Assembly: GCF_910592395.1 (NCBI RefSeq)
Contig: NC_088310.1
Coordinates: 22,833,491 to 22,897,490 of the forward strand
Reading direction: 5' to 3'
DNA from: Lineus longissimus
Taxonomy: Eukaryota; Nemertea; Pilidiophora; Heteronemertea; Lineidae
Length of the DNA: 64,000 nucleotides
Positions 27,301-40,023 of the stretch are shown piece by piece. How positions within the stretch are numbered: position 1 is the first letter of the stretch; each line of letters begins with the position of its first letter. Position numbers and translations under genes: made by a program. The notes under the pieces were generated by a model. The model was not told the DNA's origin. It worked only from the letters and a program-made list of their open reading frames with translations, and ran no database searches.

Positions 27301-30300
27301 TAAGCAACAGTCGTATGGCGTTCAAAGCATCTTAAACATAGCGAAATAGTCTCAGGAGAATGAAAGCTTCCATTCAAGAACCTGTGAGATCAGTGAGATC
27401 ATCGATATCTTATAACAAACAGAAAATGGCAAATCATTGAAAAAATTCGATTCCAGGTGCAAGCAAAGTGTCTCCAGGTGGCACCTGGCAATTCACTCAA
27501 AGATATCAATAATATTTCTTCGAAGATATCATTTTTGAACACCATCCGTGCTACTGGTTATAAATCATATCAATCATGTAGTACATATTTAGATGCAGTT
27601 TCTGGTGGCCATCTGTACCACCGATGAATTTAGTAAATTCATTGCAAATCATCTTCAGCATTGAGTTGAGGGTCGAGGTCTTTCCACTTTGCCCTGTTGG
27701 GCTGTAGAACTATAATTCCTCACCAAATGTCATAGCAACAGCTTAGTGCTTGTTTCCTTACATTCTAAATGGTACATCATACAAACCATAGCAATAGCGA
27801 CACATGTATGGCATTGTACATGCGGCTATATCTTGTGTCACAAATGTTTAAAAAGCTTTTAATACAAGGTTCTTTTTTACCAGTTCTGTCACCAATTTAT
27901 ATACCAAAGGCTGTGTTTAACTTTGGTGGATAAGTCTAGAAATGTACCTAACCGAATGAGTAACTTGTTTTACAAATCGTAGTAGCAAATCCAAGTATTG
28001 AAAGGCAGTCCTTGTGCATGTGATATCTCAATCAATCGCCATTTCTTAACTAAGTGACCGATCACCAACCTCAACACAAACCAGCGTTAATATCATCCTC
28101 CTCACAATTCAATAGCGTTGTCAATGTATTGTTGCCGAGATGGAGACGATATCACATTCACCTGTTGTGCTGCTATGATTGGCTAGCTAATCAACTTGTT
28201 GAAAGAACGAGAACTCTCCCCGGCTTATAAGTAACGGCAGATAGAACCGGAACCAATTACTCAAGCTGGCGTACACAAGCATGGCGCTATAATATTGTGC
28301 GATATGGTAACGTGGACAATATTTTTAACTTCGGTGATGAGTACATTTTGTCATCATGTGATTGGCTGCATGTTGTATTGATGAATTTATAAATTGTTAT
28401 GATTAAGTGATTGCACTGTATCCATTATGATGTAATAACTTATAAACAGTTTGTTGATGATGTGTTTTGCTTCATATTCATCAGAGCAGCACCATAGACC
28501 GTTGTAAAGATAGAGCTTTGAGTTTAGCTCCAAAAACCTTCACCAATAACAACCCAAGTCGAGCTTTCAAGCCATGAACACTCCCTTTACTGTGTATGAT
28601 AGGGATATTGATCACGATATGACAATTCGACGGCTAGCAATATTATCACAGATCAGTAAGCTGTATCAACCTGTTGCCTAAGGCCCACATAGCGAAATTG
28701 AAAACGGCACGGATCGTCGTTTGTCATATAGGGTCATGTGACTTGCATCTAAAGATACATACACTGGTGAAATAGGGTAAAAATGTGGACTAGCATATTC
28801 ATCGTCAGCAGCTTAAATTAAGCTAAATTCACCCTTGGTAACAAATAGACAAACCATTACCAGGGTATAGAGTATCTGAAGTGCTTAGCTGATATTTTCA
28901 AAAGTTTAGCTCTTGCTATATCTCAGTATGTGATGCAACAGACAGAGTTGGCCTGTATTCTTTCTATAACTTTTGTGGTTTGTAGGCGTTGATGCACAGA
29001 GTGTGCCAGTCTGTCACTAGCCTAAATCTCAACCTTATTTTCCGTGATTGCTATCAACGTTTTTAATGGTGGGTACATTTCTCACGAGTATAGCTCTTAT
29101 AATGCTTCCAATGTCTCATCTATAGTGGATGTCATGAAATGACATGTCTTGTCATGAAACGGCTAGATCCTGACGTGAAGCCTTTGGGCTAGACCGTGAG
29201 TGGGGCTCTGCAAAGTTCACTTCAGTTCAAAGACTCTCCTCTGACCTCATGCCCGTATCTCCTGCATGCTTCAGTGATCCTCACGGCTGTCTCATTTAGA
29301 CTCAATAATCGATTATCATCCTCTATATCTGGATTCCTTCTTGAGGCCACATGGAGTCATGCTCAAAGTGAAAAGATAGATGACCAAGTGTCATACTACT
29401 TCAAGTCATTCATGAGTAAAGGGCCCAAGTGATACTGTGGACTGATCGATAGGGTCTGATAGTATTGTCCACAAGAACTTAATAAACACTGAGGTCATTA
29501 TAATACAGAATAGTATTTGGTATCTGCTTGGGGATATACAAATGCTAATTGTAGATGGCTTTGCCTTCCCATGTGGTCTCATGACATGTGTCCATTTTTT
29601 GTCATTTACGATTCCGATCACAGGTTGCCACTGCAGTGACAATCTTAGTGGAAAACTACCAGTGGAGTCTTCAACAATATTTGCATTCTCTGTGTGTAAG
29701 TATAGTTTACAACCTTAAGGTTTAAAGTCAGAATTGCGAGGTTTTCAAAACTAGAGTTATAATATAATAGTCCTTACAGCACCAAATTTCCAGTACTAAA
29801 CCTGGATGTTGATCTGTACCTCAAACCACAGTGTGGGCCCGTCTACCAAGAGAGCTGTCAAACTAGCAACCATCTCCAAGACAACAATGCCTTTGCCAAT
29901 ATCTAAGATGATAAGTGTCATAACTTCAGGCAACATCATTTCTAGCCGAGAATAAAAACATAAATGAACCTGGATTGCAGTGAAATGGAGATGATGCCTG
30001 GTATGGTATGGATCCAGAGTTTAATGTCACCTTAACAGGTATAATAATTATGTCACCAGAGGCTGACCTTGAGGTTGACACCTTTGAAATGTTGTTGTAT
30101 GGACCTGATTGTTCAGTACCTTTTCCTCTTGGCTGTTGTCACTTAATAATGATTTTAAAAGACAAAATCAGAAAGAGGTCATTATGTGAGATTCTGAGGG
30201 GTATGTGCCCTTTTTCCCTTTAGAGGAACATTTCAAGGTCATGGAGAAGCCAACCACGCGGTGTCGGTCAATCAGGGTGATTGACAGAACCTCTTGTATT

Positions 30301-31516
30301 TATGCCGCCTAACTACTTACTAAAAGCAAGGCCATTATTTGATGACATATCAGATAGAAAGGATTGTCATGTGAGATATGGTTGTCTAAGCATCTTTCTC
30401 TTAATTGCTAGGCTTTCTCATGATTGCTCCTCGTTCACTGTCCTTTATTATGTTGTCAACAGGGCCAACATTAGCGCTTTAAGTCCCCAGAACATCTGAA
30501 TTCTTCATCCCTAAAAATCAATCTAGATATGTCATATGGGCACAAAATTCGCATCTGCTGAAGCTCCCTAATAAATGTGTTTGACAAAGTTACACCAACC
30601 TATAAATAATCAGCCATTAATCCTTCTGACTGACAGACTAATCAATCATAACAAAAATATTTTTCAAATCACCACAATGGTATTCCCCGTCACACTTACA
30701 TGCAAAAACTGTGCCCATGAATTTAATATGTAATTTACCAAATGTATTTTTGATTAGCTTAGGGTATTTCATGATGAATATCATCGATAAGTGGCCATCA
30801 TGGTCCTACTTTATGCAAAGATTTCATTATTTTGACAGGCGAAAGTCTGACCAACGTGGTCGCACATAAAACAAACATCCAAATGCAATTTGTTGTGAAT
30901 CAATTTAGAGGTAGTTGTGATATCTTAGTTGATAAAAACAGAGATGCTGCTCCATAAGTGAAGTTACAACGTCAATCATTATCAGAGTGTGATAGGTCTT
31001 GATTTGGAAATTGATGAGAAAGATTTGACCTTATGATGATGTGTTTATAATGGTACTCCAGCTTACCTCCAAGCAGGATGGCAGCTATCCATTTTGGTCA
31101 TATGGGGGGGGGGCAAAATACCTCTTTTATCCCAACGTAGTCTGAAAATTGGCCTAAATCTTCTGAAATGGCATGTTTTGGCAGCCCTTGGAGGGGTAGT
31201 GCCCCTCCTCTAGCCATCGCTGTGCCAAGGCTTCGACATCTCACCCCTCAGAAGCTTGAAGAACTTATGAGGTAGTAGAAGACACTGGAGCAGGATGATA
31301 GTACTCCTGTGGTTATACATTTGCTACTCCAAAAACAAAACTGATCGCTTCCTGGTCAGATGAGTGCATTCTAAAGAAACACACGTTTCAGTTACAATGA
31401 TTTCAACCAATTCTACCTTCGCTCAACTTTGTATTACCTTGAACAACATGTTTTCGTGGTTCTACACATTTTTGGTTGTAGATGCTTTTCACTGAATGTA
31501 TTGCAGTTTCAGCGCT

Positions 31517-31936
31517 CTTACTTACTTACTAACTTACTTACTTACATCCTCATCAACTTGTTAATAAGTGGCCAAGCTGTGGCAACCCTGCTGTGCTCAG
31601 CAGTTTGGGTAACCAGCTTCCTTTCTCTCCAGCTCTGATGGTCAATGATATGGCCATTCTCTTGTGTTTTGAACTGCTTGATTACGAGAGTGTGCAGTTC
31701 TCTAAATCTCCCACCCCTTCTACTCGGCCTCCAGTTTATTGGTAATACTTGAGGTACAGGTCTCTCAATGCACTGAACGGCAATGCGAGCACACTGATTT
31801 GTGCAGAAAAATGTCCACACATGTTGACACCTATCATTTCCTGCACCTTTGCCATTACTTCACAGATACAAGGAAGTAAAGTATTCAAGTACTGTTTACA
31901 AAGCAGCTTCTGTTGGTGGAGCCCATTTCTTACCAT
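31517..31936 (-). mobile_element. Probable non-LTR retroelement 3' fragment with (TAAG)n tail
   Basis: On the minus strand an open frame of 92 codons (31542-31820) ends PLINKLMRM and stops exactly at the start of a short TAAG tetranucleotide tail (plus strand CTTA repeats, 31517-31545). Non-LTR retroelements commonly end in short simple repeats directly after coding or 3' UTR sequence. A second, overlapping minus-strand frame (31736-31936) could be the upstream part in another frame after an indel. I do not recognise the protein and cannot name a clade; a chance open frame next to a microsatellite is the alternative. Confidence 0.35.
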
Positions 31937-34900
31937 TTATAAACCTGAGCATCGCTTGGCCATATGGTACTACCTCACCATCCCCCATTTAACACCCGGT
32001 TGCCCGTATGGATTTTCTATGGTTAAATGGCCGATGTGATCGCTCCTTGGATACAGATCCAGCCCTGCACAACTTCATCATGATTCAAAATCGATTGAAA
32101 GGATTTTTCTTGTGATGGAGACAATTGATATACAATCCAATCAATCTGATCTATCAGTCGAGAAATGCTACCTGTTTCCTTCAGCTAGCATTGCATCTGG
32201 TGTCTCTAGCTTTCAAGTTTGCCAAATTAAAGTGTGCACTCTTTATATTTCTTGTGCATCGATGCACAGCAATCCACACTTGACATGGACTGGATGGTTG
32301 CTGCTTCTATCGCTCTTGAAGCAAAAGGTGATAAAGGATTATTGGTTTTCCTTTGGTGGTTTGTGGAACATGACAACATCATTGAATTTGGCAAATTATT
32401 GTTCTTATATCAATACGTAAACAACAAAAAACTTGAGGAATTCTCTGATTTCTTTTGCTTTCCTTTAGTGGACCAAATTGATAACCTTGCATTTAGATTA
32501 CCAAATGCCATAAATTTGTATCTCAGATAATGATAATTAGTCTAACTTTTACTTAGTAATGAGTTTGTAGTATTTGTGGTGGATAGTTGGCACCACATTT
32601 TAATTGGGAACAAGGATAAAAACCCGCAGGTCAAGTTATGAGACAAATTTAATGTTGCAGACCAGGTTCTGTGGTGCCGTGGCAAAGAAATGTTACATTG
32701 TATCATTCATACTATAAATTGTTGTGTGTAGTGTGTTAATTTGGCTTAACAACCTCTCATTAGTAGATTGTAACAAGTTGAGAGCTTTCCGAGTATTTTT
32801 TCTGACTTCTAATGATGTGTTTGTGGCTCGTCTTCAGGTAAATTGCCTTGATTTACCACGTTCTCGACAAGACAGTTACACCTTTACGCATGATTCTTGA
32901 TGAAAAAACCTTCAACATGTCTAACTGTTATTGGTTCATGACATTCTGTTCAGAATACTTGAAATACTCACCACTTTGCCTGACATTAAAAAAAACGGAT
33001 TACGTGGTTATAATTTGTGGTGATACAGCTTCCCTCCTAAAGTGGATGGAGTGAGTCTTTGGTCAAAGAGATGAAATACAGTATGCAGAAGTGGACACTT
33101 GAACTGGAGTTGACGAAAATGTTATACAAAAGGAATTGCAGTTACCCACCAAGTACATGGATATGAAAACAATGGAAGGAAGAAAAACAACACCTTTTCA
33201 GACAGCCTCTTAGCTGTCCTTGAGTAATCACACCACATTGTTATGACAGTGGTTTGACTTTTGTTACCAAAATATTTTGCTCAAAGGAAGACTCGCTTCG
33301 GTGTTGAAATCTTGATAGGCAGAATAAATGGTGTCAATTTTTAGTTCCTCAAGATCCTTTTGCGGAAAAGTGCTTCCTTCTTAGGCTGATGATGTTTGGA
33401 GCCAAATTCTGTTGTTAAGGTCAATGGCTGTTCAGCGGAAGACAAATTTCTGATAGAACTAACCCATTCCTTTCGTAGTATGTATGAAAATAAAGAGCAT
33501 TGGCTTGGTCCTTTCTGTCATACTCTGAAACGACTCTAGTTTCGGCACTGTAAGGGGGGAATTTTTTTTAGTATTTGTTGCCTGCAACGCCCTCAACTTT
33601 CATTCGAAAATCAGAATGTGTATTACTTTTCAGTTAGGCGTAGCAAAAGAAAAAAGCTAACTCGATCATTCCATTGCTTATTGTTATCGACATGTGAAGC
33701 AATGGATTGATCCAAACTAATTTCCTATATCAAAAGTCATATCAAGGATTCTCATATAGTTTGACTTAGTTTTAGTAGTGTTTGAATGAAGAGCATGGGG
33801 TTATGATGAGAAGTTGAATTAACTCATTGTGGCTATAGATGCTTTTCACTTAGAGTCCAAAGACTCCATCCATATCCTCTGAGCATTGCTTTCCTTCAAA
33901 AAGGCCTCCTTCCAAGGTGCCGCAACTCTGTTGTTATGGGGTGGGGAATAGATACCAAAACTTTAAAACAACCTTTGCAGGAATTGCCAAAACAGAGGCC
34001 ACCAAACTGTGATGCAAGTTTCCTGAAAATGCAACCAAATCGGTCCATAAGCGGTTAAGTTACATTACATATTCGAAGACATTTCATATATATCACAAGT
34101 TGATGTAGATTTGATATGATGCAGCTGACAGCCAATTTGGTCGAAGTCAGGCAATCTTGTCAGATGATGCCTGCGATCCTCCTTGCGATCATTAGTAATG
34201 GGTAATTGGGCTGTTAGTTTAGCATTGATGTTTGTGCCCACGCCATTTTTTCTTGAGGATTTGGTCTTGTGAGCATTCTTGCATGAAATTTTGTTTGGGT
34301 CCCTATTTGGTTTAGTTGCCAAGTGATTCGTCTTTGGCAAGGGGGCCTGGAGCCGTCAGTCATGAGCAACTCATGTTTCTCACTTGGATGTTGTCTTTGG
34401 GTTGTTCTGACATCGGCACCAGTTATTCAAAGGGTCTGCCTTTTAGAATCCTTCAGGCAAGCACTTCTTTCCCTGGAAATACCAACATCACTTGCACTGC
34501 ACTGCAATATCATATGCAAAAATACCTCTGTGTTTGTTTAGCTTTATTCCCTTGAGCAAAACTCCTAATTGAAACTAAATATTGTAGGCATCTAATCAAA
34601 ACTTTCTTTATCATAGTGCAATATTCATCCCGAGATGGCAATGAAAACTAACTCTTATTTGCTTGTGCATGTATAAAATGCAGAAACTAGTTCGATGTAA
34701 CAATTAGGAAGAAAAATGTACAAACAGTTATTAACAAGATAAGGATGGGTTGTTTAATTCTGAACTGGTGTCTCCAAGTCTGCAATTAGCAATGATCAAG
34801 ATGCAACGATGGCCCCAGGCCACGCTTGTAATCTTTGCTGTTCGCTAAATTGCAGATACCACAAAAGCAGCGTGCCATAAAGATTGCCAAATAGAATTAT

Positions 34901-37600
34901 AAGGTCAGACTGATGAGCTTTGAATGCTGTTATTGCGCATCGACACAGCGTCTTGGTGCCAGGGTCGAGAATCAATTGCTGATCTTGCTAATCTAGGAAT
35001 GGCCATCGTCTGGCCTGGCATCCGTCCACAATAGCACTGATAATCCATGCGTGTTGTAAATACTACAAATGAAGCTTGTTTGTGTCAAATTGATGCTATT
35101 GTAATGGACAAGGCAGCGTTACTTCACTGACCAGAGCATTGCCTGACATCGTGAATGTCAAAGTCTTGACAATAGAGTTGACTAACGAAGTTGACCTATA
35201 AATTTGCTCTAGTTAGTTGGGTGAGCTCAAAATCCTGTTGTGACTCCACATTACCTCCGAAGGGGAATGTCATTGGCATCCTGTACACACTTCGGTTACC
35301 ATCCCACCCACCCCGCCGGGTGAAACAAAACCAAATTCAAAACCCATTCAGCACAAGTGACCTTGAATTACTGGATGACGCCAAATGAGTGACCTTCACC
35401 TGGATAGTGTATGGTGTTCCCCCACCTTTTAGACAAAAAAGACAAATGTCTATCTTGATAGTTATGCATTAATTTGGACCAAGTTAGAATTCGACTTCCC
35501 CCTCATCTATAAAATGTGGGCTGCTCCCGGCGCAACAAGTGCTGCACACCCATGACCTTGACTGTCCACTGCATGCTGAGTAATGAAGCTCCCTTGTTAT
35601 CATGACATTCCTGACAAATGATATTGTGATCATGATGCTCGACTTGACTCCCTAGGGAGCTTGACAGCTTTGGTTTGACCATTATGGATTATTACGATCG
35701 TGGCAATATTTCGGTTATTTGTTTGAGTGTTCTTCTCTGAGCGGGAATCTGTCGAATGTTGCAATGTAGGAATGCCGATGACAAAGTATGATTGAAAAAG
35801 ATTTGGAGCTTTTTATTTCAATCTGGAGCTGGCTGACATGGTTGGCGATATTATATTTGTGTGATGAGGATAGTTGTAGATGTGTTGCTGAATATAGTCA
35901 GAGTAAACAAAATGTTTGAGGCTGCAGATGACGTTTTTGAGATCTTAAGCTTCCTTCGAGTAAAAAGGATTGGTTCATCCATATCAAATATCAGATGATA
36001 TTTGTTAGAAGAGAATCGTACTTCTTTTTTCTTCAAGGCACAACAGATATCCTTTTGATGGTGTTCCTGTGTTACAAAATCATAACATGCCAAATGCTAT
36101 TCTCCAATATATCCAGAAGTAGTTTTTACCTGTCCTTGGAGTTATTCTCGACGTGGTTACCAAGCACACCAATCTTCACTGCTCAACAGGTTGCTCCAGG
36201 AAGGATCCCCAACTCCTTTTTCCTTCGTGAAAGCATTGATAGGTGAACGAAGGTAATGTGGGTAATGCCAAGATTTTACCAATACCGGTGAGCTGATTAA
36301 GTTCTCTGTTAGCTATCATTTTGTGCATGATTTGGAAGTGCAGGGAAGTGACATGAAAGACATATACTTTGAGGACTATTTTGCCCTTTGGAAGTGAGTG
36401 GGAATCATCGAGGTGCCTTTTGTTTGGTGTGCTAGGCTGGGGGTTATTACTTTAACCTTAAATGAGACGATGGTAGTCTTTCGGGGAGTTCAGAAGAGCA
36501 GTTTTGGAAAGATTTGGGGGCTAATGTCATTCATCCTCTTCATGGTTTTATCTCGTTTAGAATTGATAGCATATCAAAACGTTTGGTGGTCAAGATGGAT
36601 TCAATTATGGACGATTTAAAAAACTCATGTAAACGATAGTATACCCTCTTTTTCTCCTGTGTGAGGTTTTGGTGTGTATTTCTTCCATTCCTAGTGATCT
36701 GAATAATCATTTGATGTTTTTCACAACAAACTTGCGATTGTCTGACAATGACACAAACAGCTCGATGACATGCATCAAGGCTCAAGCAAACCAGATCAAT
36801 GACATTTCCTCTCACTTCAAACAATGATTGCACAGTCGAAGTGACAGTTTTAATTATCCAGTCATCAGGAATGTGTTGCAGCAAGTCTGCTTGCAGTACA
36901 TGACACTGGTTGCTCGAAGTACAAGAGTCTTGACATCTTTTACCGAGTTGGCTTTAAAATCAGGCAAGCTGGCCCCCATGCTGGATTGAAGTCGTATCAT
37001 TAAGTGATTTTGATTATATCGCTGGTTTATTAATAGCCCAGTTCATACATGTACATTGTATATACTTGTACAACTAATTGGCTGTGCAATACAATATGTT
37101 GTACTTTGCTCCTTACCACTTTTAAGGCAATAGTTGTGAAAAGGCTGTATCAAAATGTTGCCACGCATTTACGCTAAGAGTTAACATGATACCAACTTGA
37201 TATCAATAAGTCGATTATGCCTGTGATGCCAATTAGACAAATGTTAAGGAAATGATTACTGCTGATACTGATACGGTATCAGCCACTATCATTCAATTCT
37301 TCCATAAAGAACTACTTTCCTACACCGGTTCCGATTCCAATCAACGCCTTCAATTTTTCCATTGCTGATGGAGGCAGATGCTGAGGAGTATGAAGGTGGG
37401 ATTGACGTCAACTACATCTTAGACACATTTGGATCTTTGGAAGTGGAGATGAGTGAAAGATTTCCTGTACAGGCCTTCTCATCATGCAAGACAAAACTTA
37501 TGGATTTCTAGCATGGCAGTGACAGGAATGCTGCAGTAATCAGTTGTGCTGATGATAGTACAATCATGTTGTCCCTGGCACAAATGACATCCTCCGCTTT

Positions 37601-37660
37601 GTGTAAGCAGCGCACAACCTATGCAGCTCTGGTGCTGCATTAGCTGTGTGCAGCTTACAC
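37601..37660 (+). repeat. 60-nt strong hairpin with microRNA-precursor geometry
   Basis: The arms GTGTAAGCAGCGCAC... and ...GTGTGCAGCTTACAC pair over 27 positions with 23 pairs (one G-T), including uninterrupted GTGTAAGC/GCTTACAC and ATGCAGC/GCTGCAT, closed by a 6-nt loop (tctggt). It lies on the sense strand of the KIF26 intron. A second perfect 10-bp stem (GTTGTGTGCA at 37665, TGCACACAAC ending 37699) follows directly, and the 10-mer repeats at 37701, so a foldback repeat cluster is the alternative to a microRNA. Confidence 0.55.
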
Positions 37661-39710
37661 ACTGGTTGTGTGCATATTGCCATGAACATTGCACACAACA
37701 TGCACACAACATATGACAGTCCTACTGTGGGTATTAAGGTGCATGTAAGTTGTGCGCAGCTCATATGAAGGTTGCGTATAATGTGAGCGGAACATTACTG
37801 CAACCTGTGGCCATGTTTACATTGTGCATGACTTGCATGAATTAAAGATGTTGATTTTGAATTGGACTGTATGTCTGAGCGTTAAGTCATAGCAAAAAGC
37901 CGACCTTCACCCTCATCCATTCTTTCAATCAAGAAACCCTTCCATCATAGCAGCAACTGACATGATGCCAAACTCTTGTGAAGCTAAATGGATTGAACTT
38001 GTTCCATCAGGCTTTGTGGTGAAAAAAACTTGAAAGATGTTATTGTAGGCTGGTGCCAGTGTCTACACCCTGACCTTCCTTTTTGCCAGATATTCAAGTT
38101 GGAGGCACTCGGCACAGTTCTGTTCATCTTTGAAGAAAGCTTTCCCATTCTTTCAACAGTTGTATCTGGGGTCAGCCCAGCTGTCAAGGTTGATGCTTCG
38201 AAACCTCAAGCATTGATTCTAAGTGAAGGAATGGCATGCAGTACGTCTTGCGCTGAATGCCCGAGATGCTGTTTAGCTTGAGAGATTGTTAGCTTTTTAG
38301 AACAAAAGGAATCTGGAGCTTAAGTGGTGCTTTCCCTTCATCCGTCAAGTCTATCCACGAGAGAGTTTTTTAAGTTGATTGGTATACTATCTGTATTCTG
38401 TGAAGAGGAGCAAATCAGGTGGTAGGCCATCAAATTCTTAAAGATGTTTGTTACTTTGGGATGAACTGATGATCTTGCTTGTTTTATACAATCATAGGAA
38501 TCATGCTTCAAACTTTTCCAGCTTATCAACATGCAAGTCAATGTGACCCCCTTGGCTTTGACATTTGCTATGCCCTTTGTATGCTCTTCCGAACAGTGAA
38601 TGAGTATTGGGAGTCACAATTACACTCACTGGAACTTGGAAGTTATGAATGAAATATCATGAGCTAGTGGCTTACCGAATCTGTGCAGTCAGCCATGTAA
38701 CTTTTCAGGGCTCATGAGGAAGAATGCTATTATTCAGCTAGGTGTTACATTTGTTGCCAGTAGACAACACTCAACCTGGTATAAACTGGTCATGAATTGG
38801 CAGCGGGCATTGACTCCATTTATCTGAGTGATTCCCTTTATGGCTGCAATCCATTAGCTTGCCACCAAGGCCAGGCATGTATAGATAAATATAACACGAT
38901 GGCTCAGGATTAAAGCTTTGGGTGCTAATGAAGTGCATTTGGCCAATGTTGGCTTATAGAGAAAGGCTATGACAAAGTCAATTTTAAACTTTACCCAAGG
39001 AAAATGTTGCTACTATGACATTTTCATTCCACATAAGCCGAAGCATGCTTCTGTTCCAGGAGATAGAGGGCTCCTGTGAAATTGCTTGATCTTATCCTTG
39101 ATAAAAACAGCATCTTTGAGAGGCTGTTACATTTTCTTATACTTTCTTTGTTAACCACACAAAGTGCAAATAAGCATCTTGTTGAAAGGCTTGCGCCTAG
39201 CCTTGAAAAGAACACCAACAAAAAAAACATCGCTCTCCGTTAACTGAATGAAAGATACGCTGGGAAATCAATTACAGGTTTATCTGATCGCTTTCTAAAA
39301 ATCTATTACTGGCAGAAAGAATAATGAGCGGAGTAAAAGAAATGAAGGTATGATCAGAGACTGATCACTAGCAGTTCAATCACGGCTGTGTTGCCAAGGC
39401 ACAAGCTGGTATTGATGAATCAGGCTGAAGCGAGGACGCTGGTGTGTTAGCAGGATTGTATTCTAATATAAATTTTTTTGTGTTGCTACTCGGTTGTACT
39501 CTGATCAGTTATGGGGCCTTTTTGCATCTTTGACTTCATGACAAATTGATTTCACCTAAAGAGTACAGATTCAGTTTTGTGTAATCAGTATGACTAATGT
39601 GGAAGATGATAATCAACTGCTTAGGTCTTCTTATCTTTGCTGACCTGATGGATGGCTCCCAGCAAAGACTCCTAGTTTCTAGATGAAAAGATGACAGTGG
39701 TAACCCCTTT

Positions 39711-40023
39711 ACCAGTTGTTAGATACAATGAGAGATGGTTTCGGTTCTATCTATACAAAAATCACCTAATGAAATAAGTGTAAAAAGGAAACTGCACCAC
39801 CAGAGAGACCTTGCCAATTATTACAATGGTTAAATGATCATTGGACGTTTCCCTGAACAATTCCTCATGAAAGCAACCCATGAGATTTGCTTGTACCAGT
39901 TGCTACCATGTAGATACAATGAGAGACAGCAGCCGCCTGCGAAATACAAAAGTCACCTAATGGAACGAGAGTGAGAAAGAAACCATTCAACCAGAGACCA
40001 TGCCATCACAAATGACCATTGGA
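39711..40023 (+). repeat. Diverged tandem duplication, period about 184 bp
   Basis: Copy 1 (39711-39845) and copy 2 (39895-40023) share, in order, ACCAGTTG, TAGATACAATGAGAGA, CACCTAATG, CCAGAGA.ACC and a final TGACCATTGGA / TGATCATTGGA. About 50 bp separate them. The copies have drifted considerably. No terminal repeats or coding potential were seen. Confidence 0.7.

Noticed and set aside
27450-27480. TTCGATTCC as a tRNA B box
   Set aside because: No A box or pairing acceptor stem upstream. The same holds for the similar word near 20210. No intact tRNA gene was found anywhere in the window.
37482-37764. Cysteine-rich minus-strand frames resembling a secreted peptide
   Set aside because: The Cys/His richness comes directly from the GTGTGCA/TGCACAC hairpin repeats; there is no signal peptide or splice evidence.
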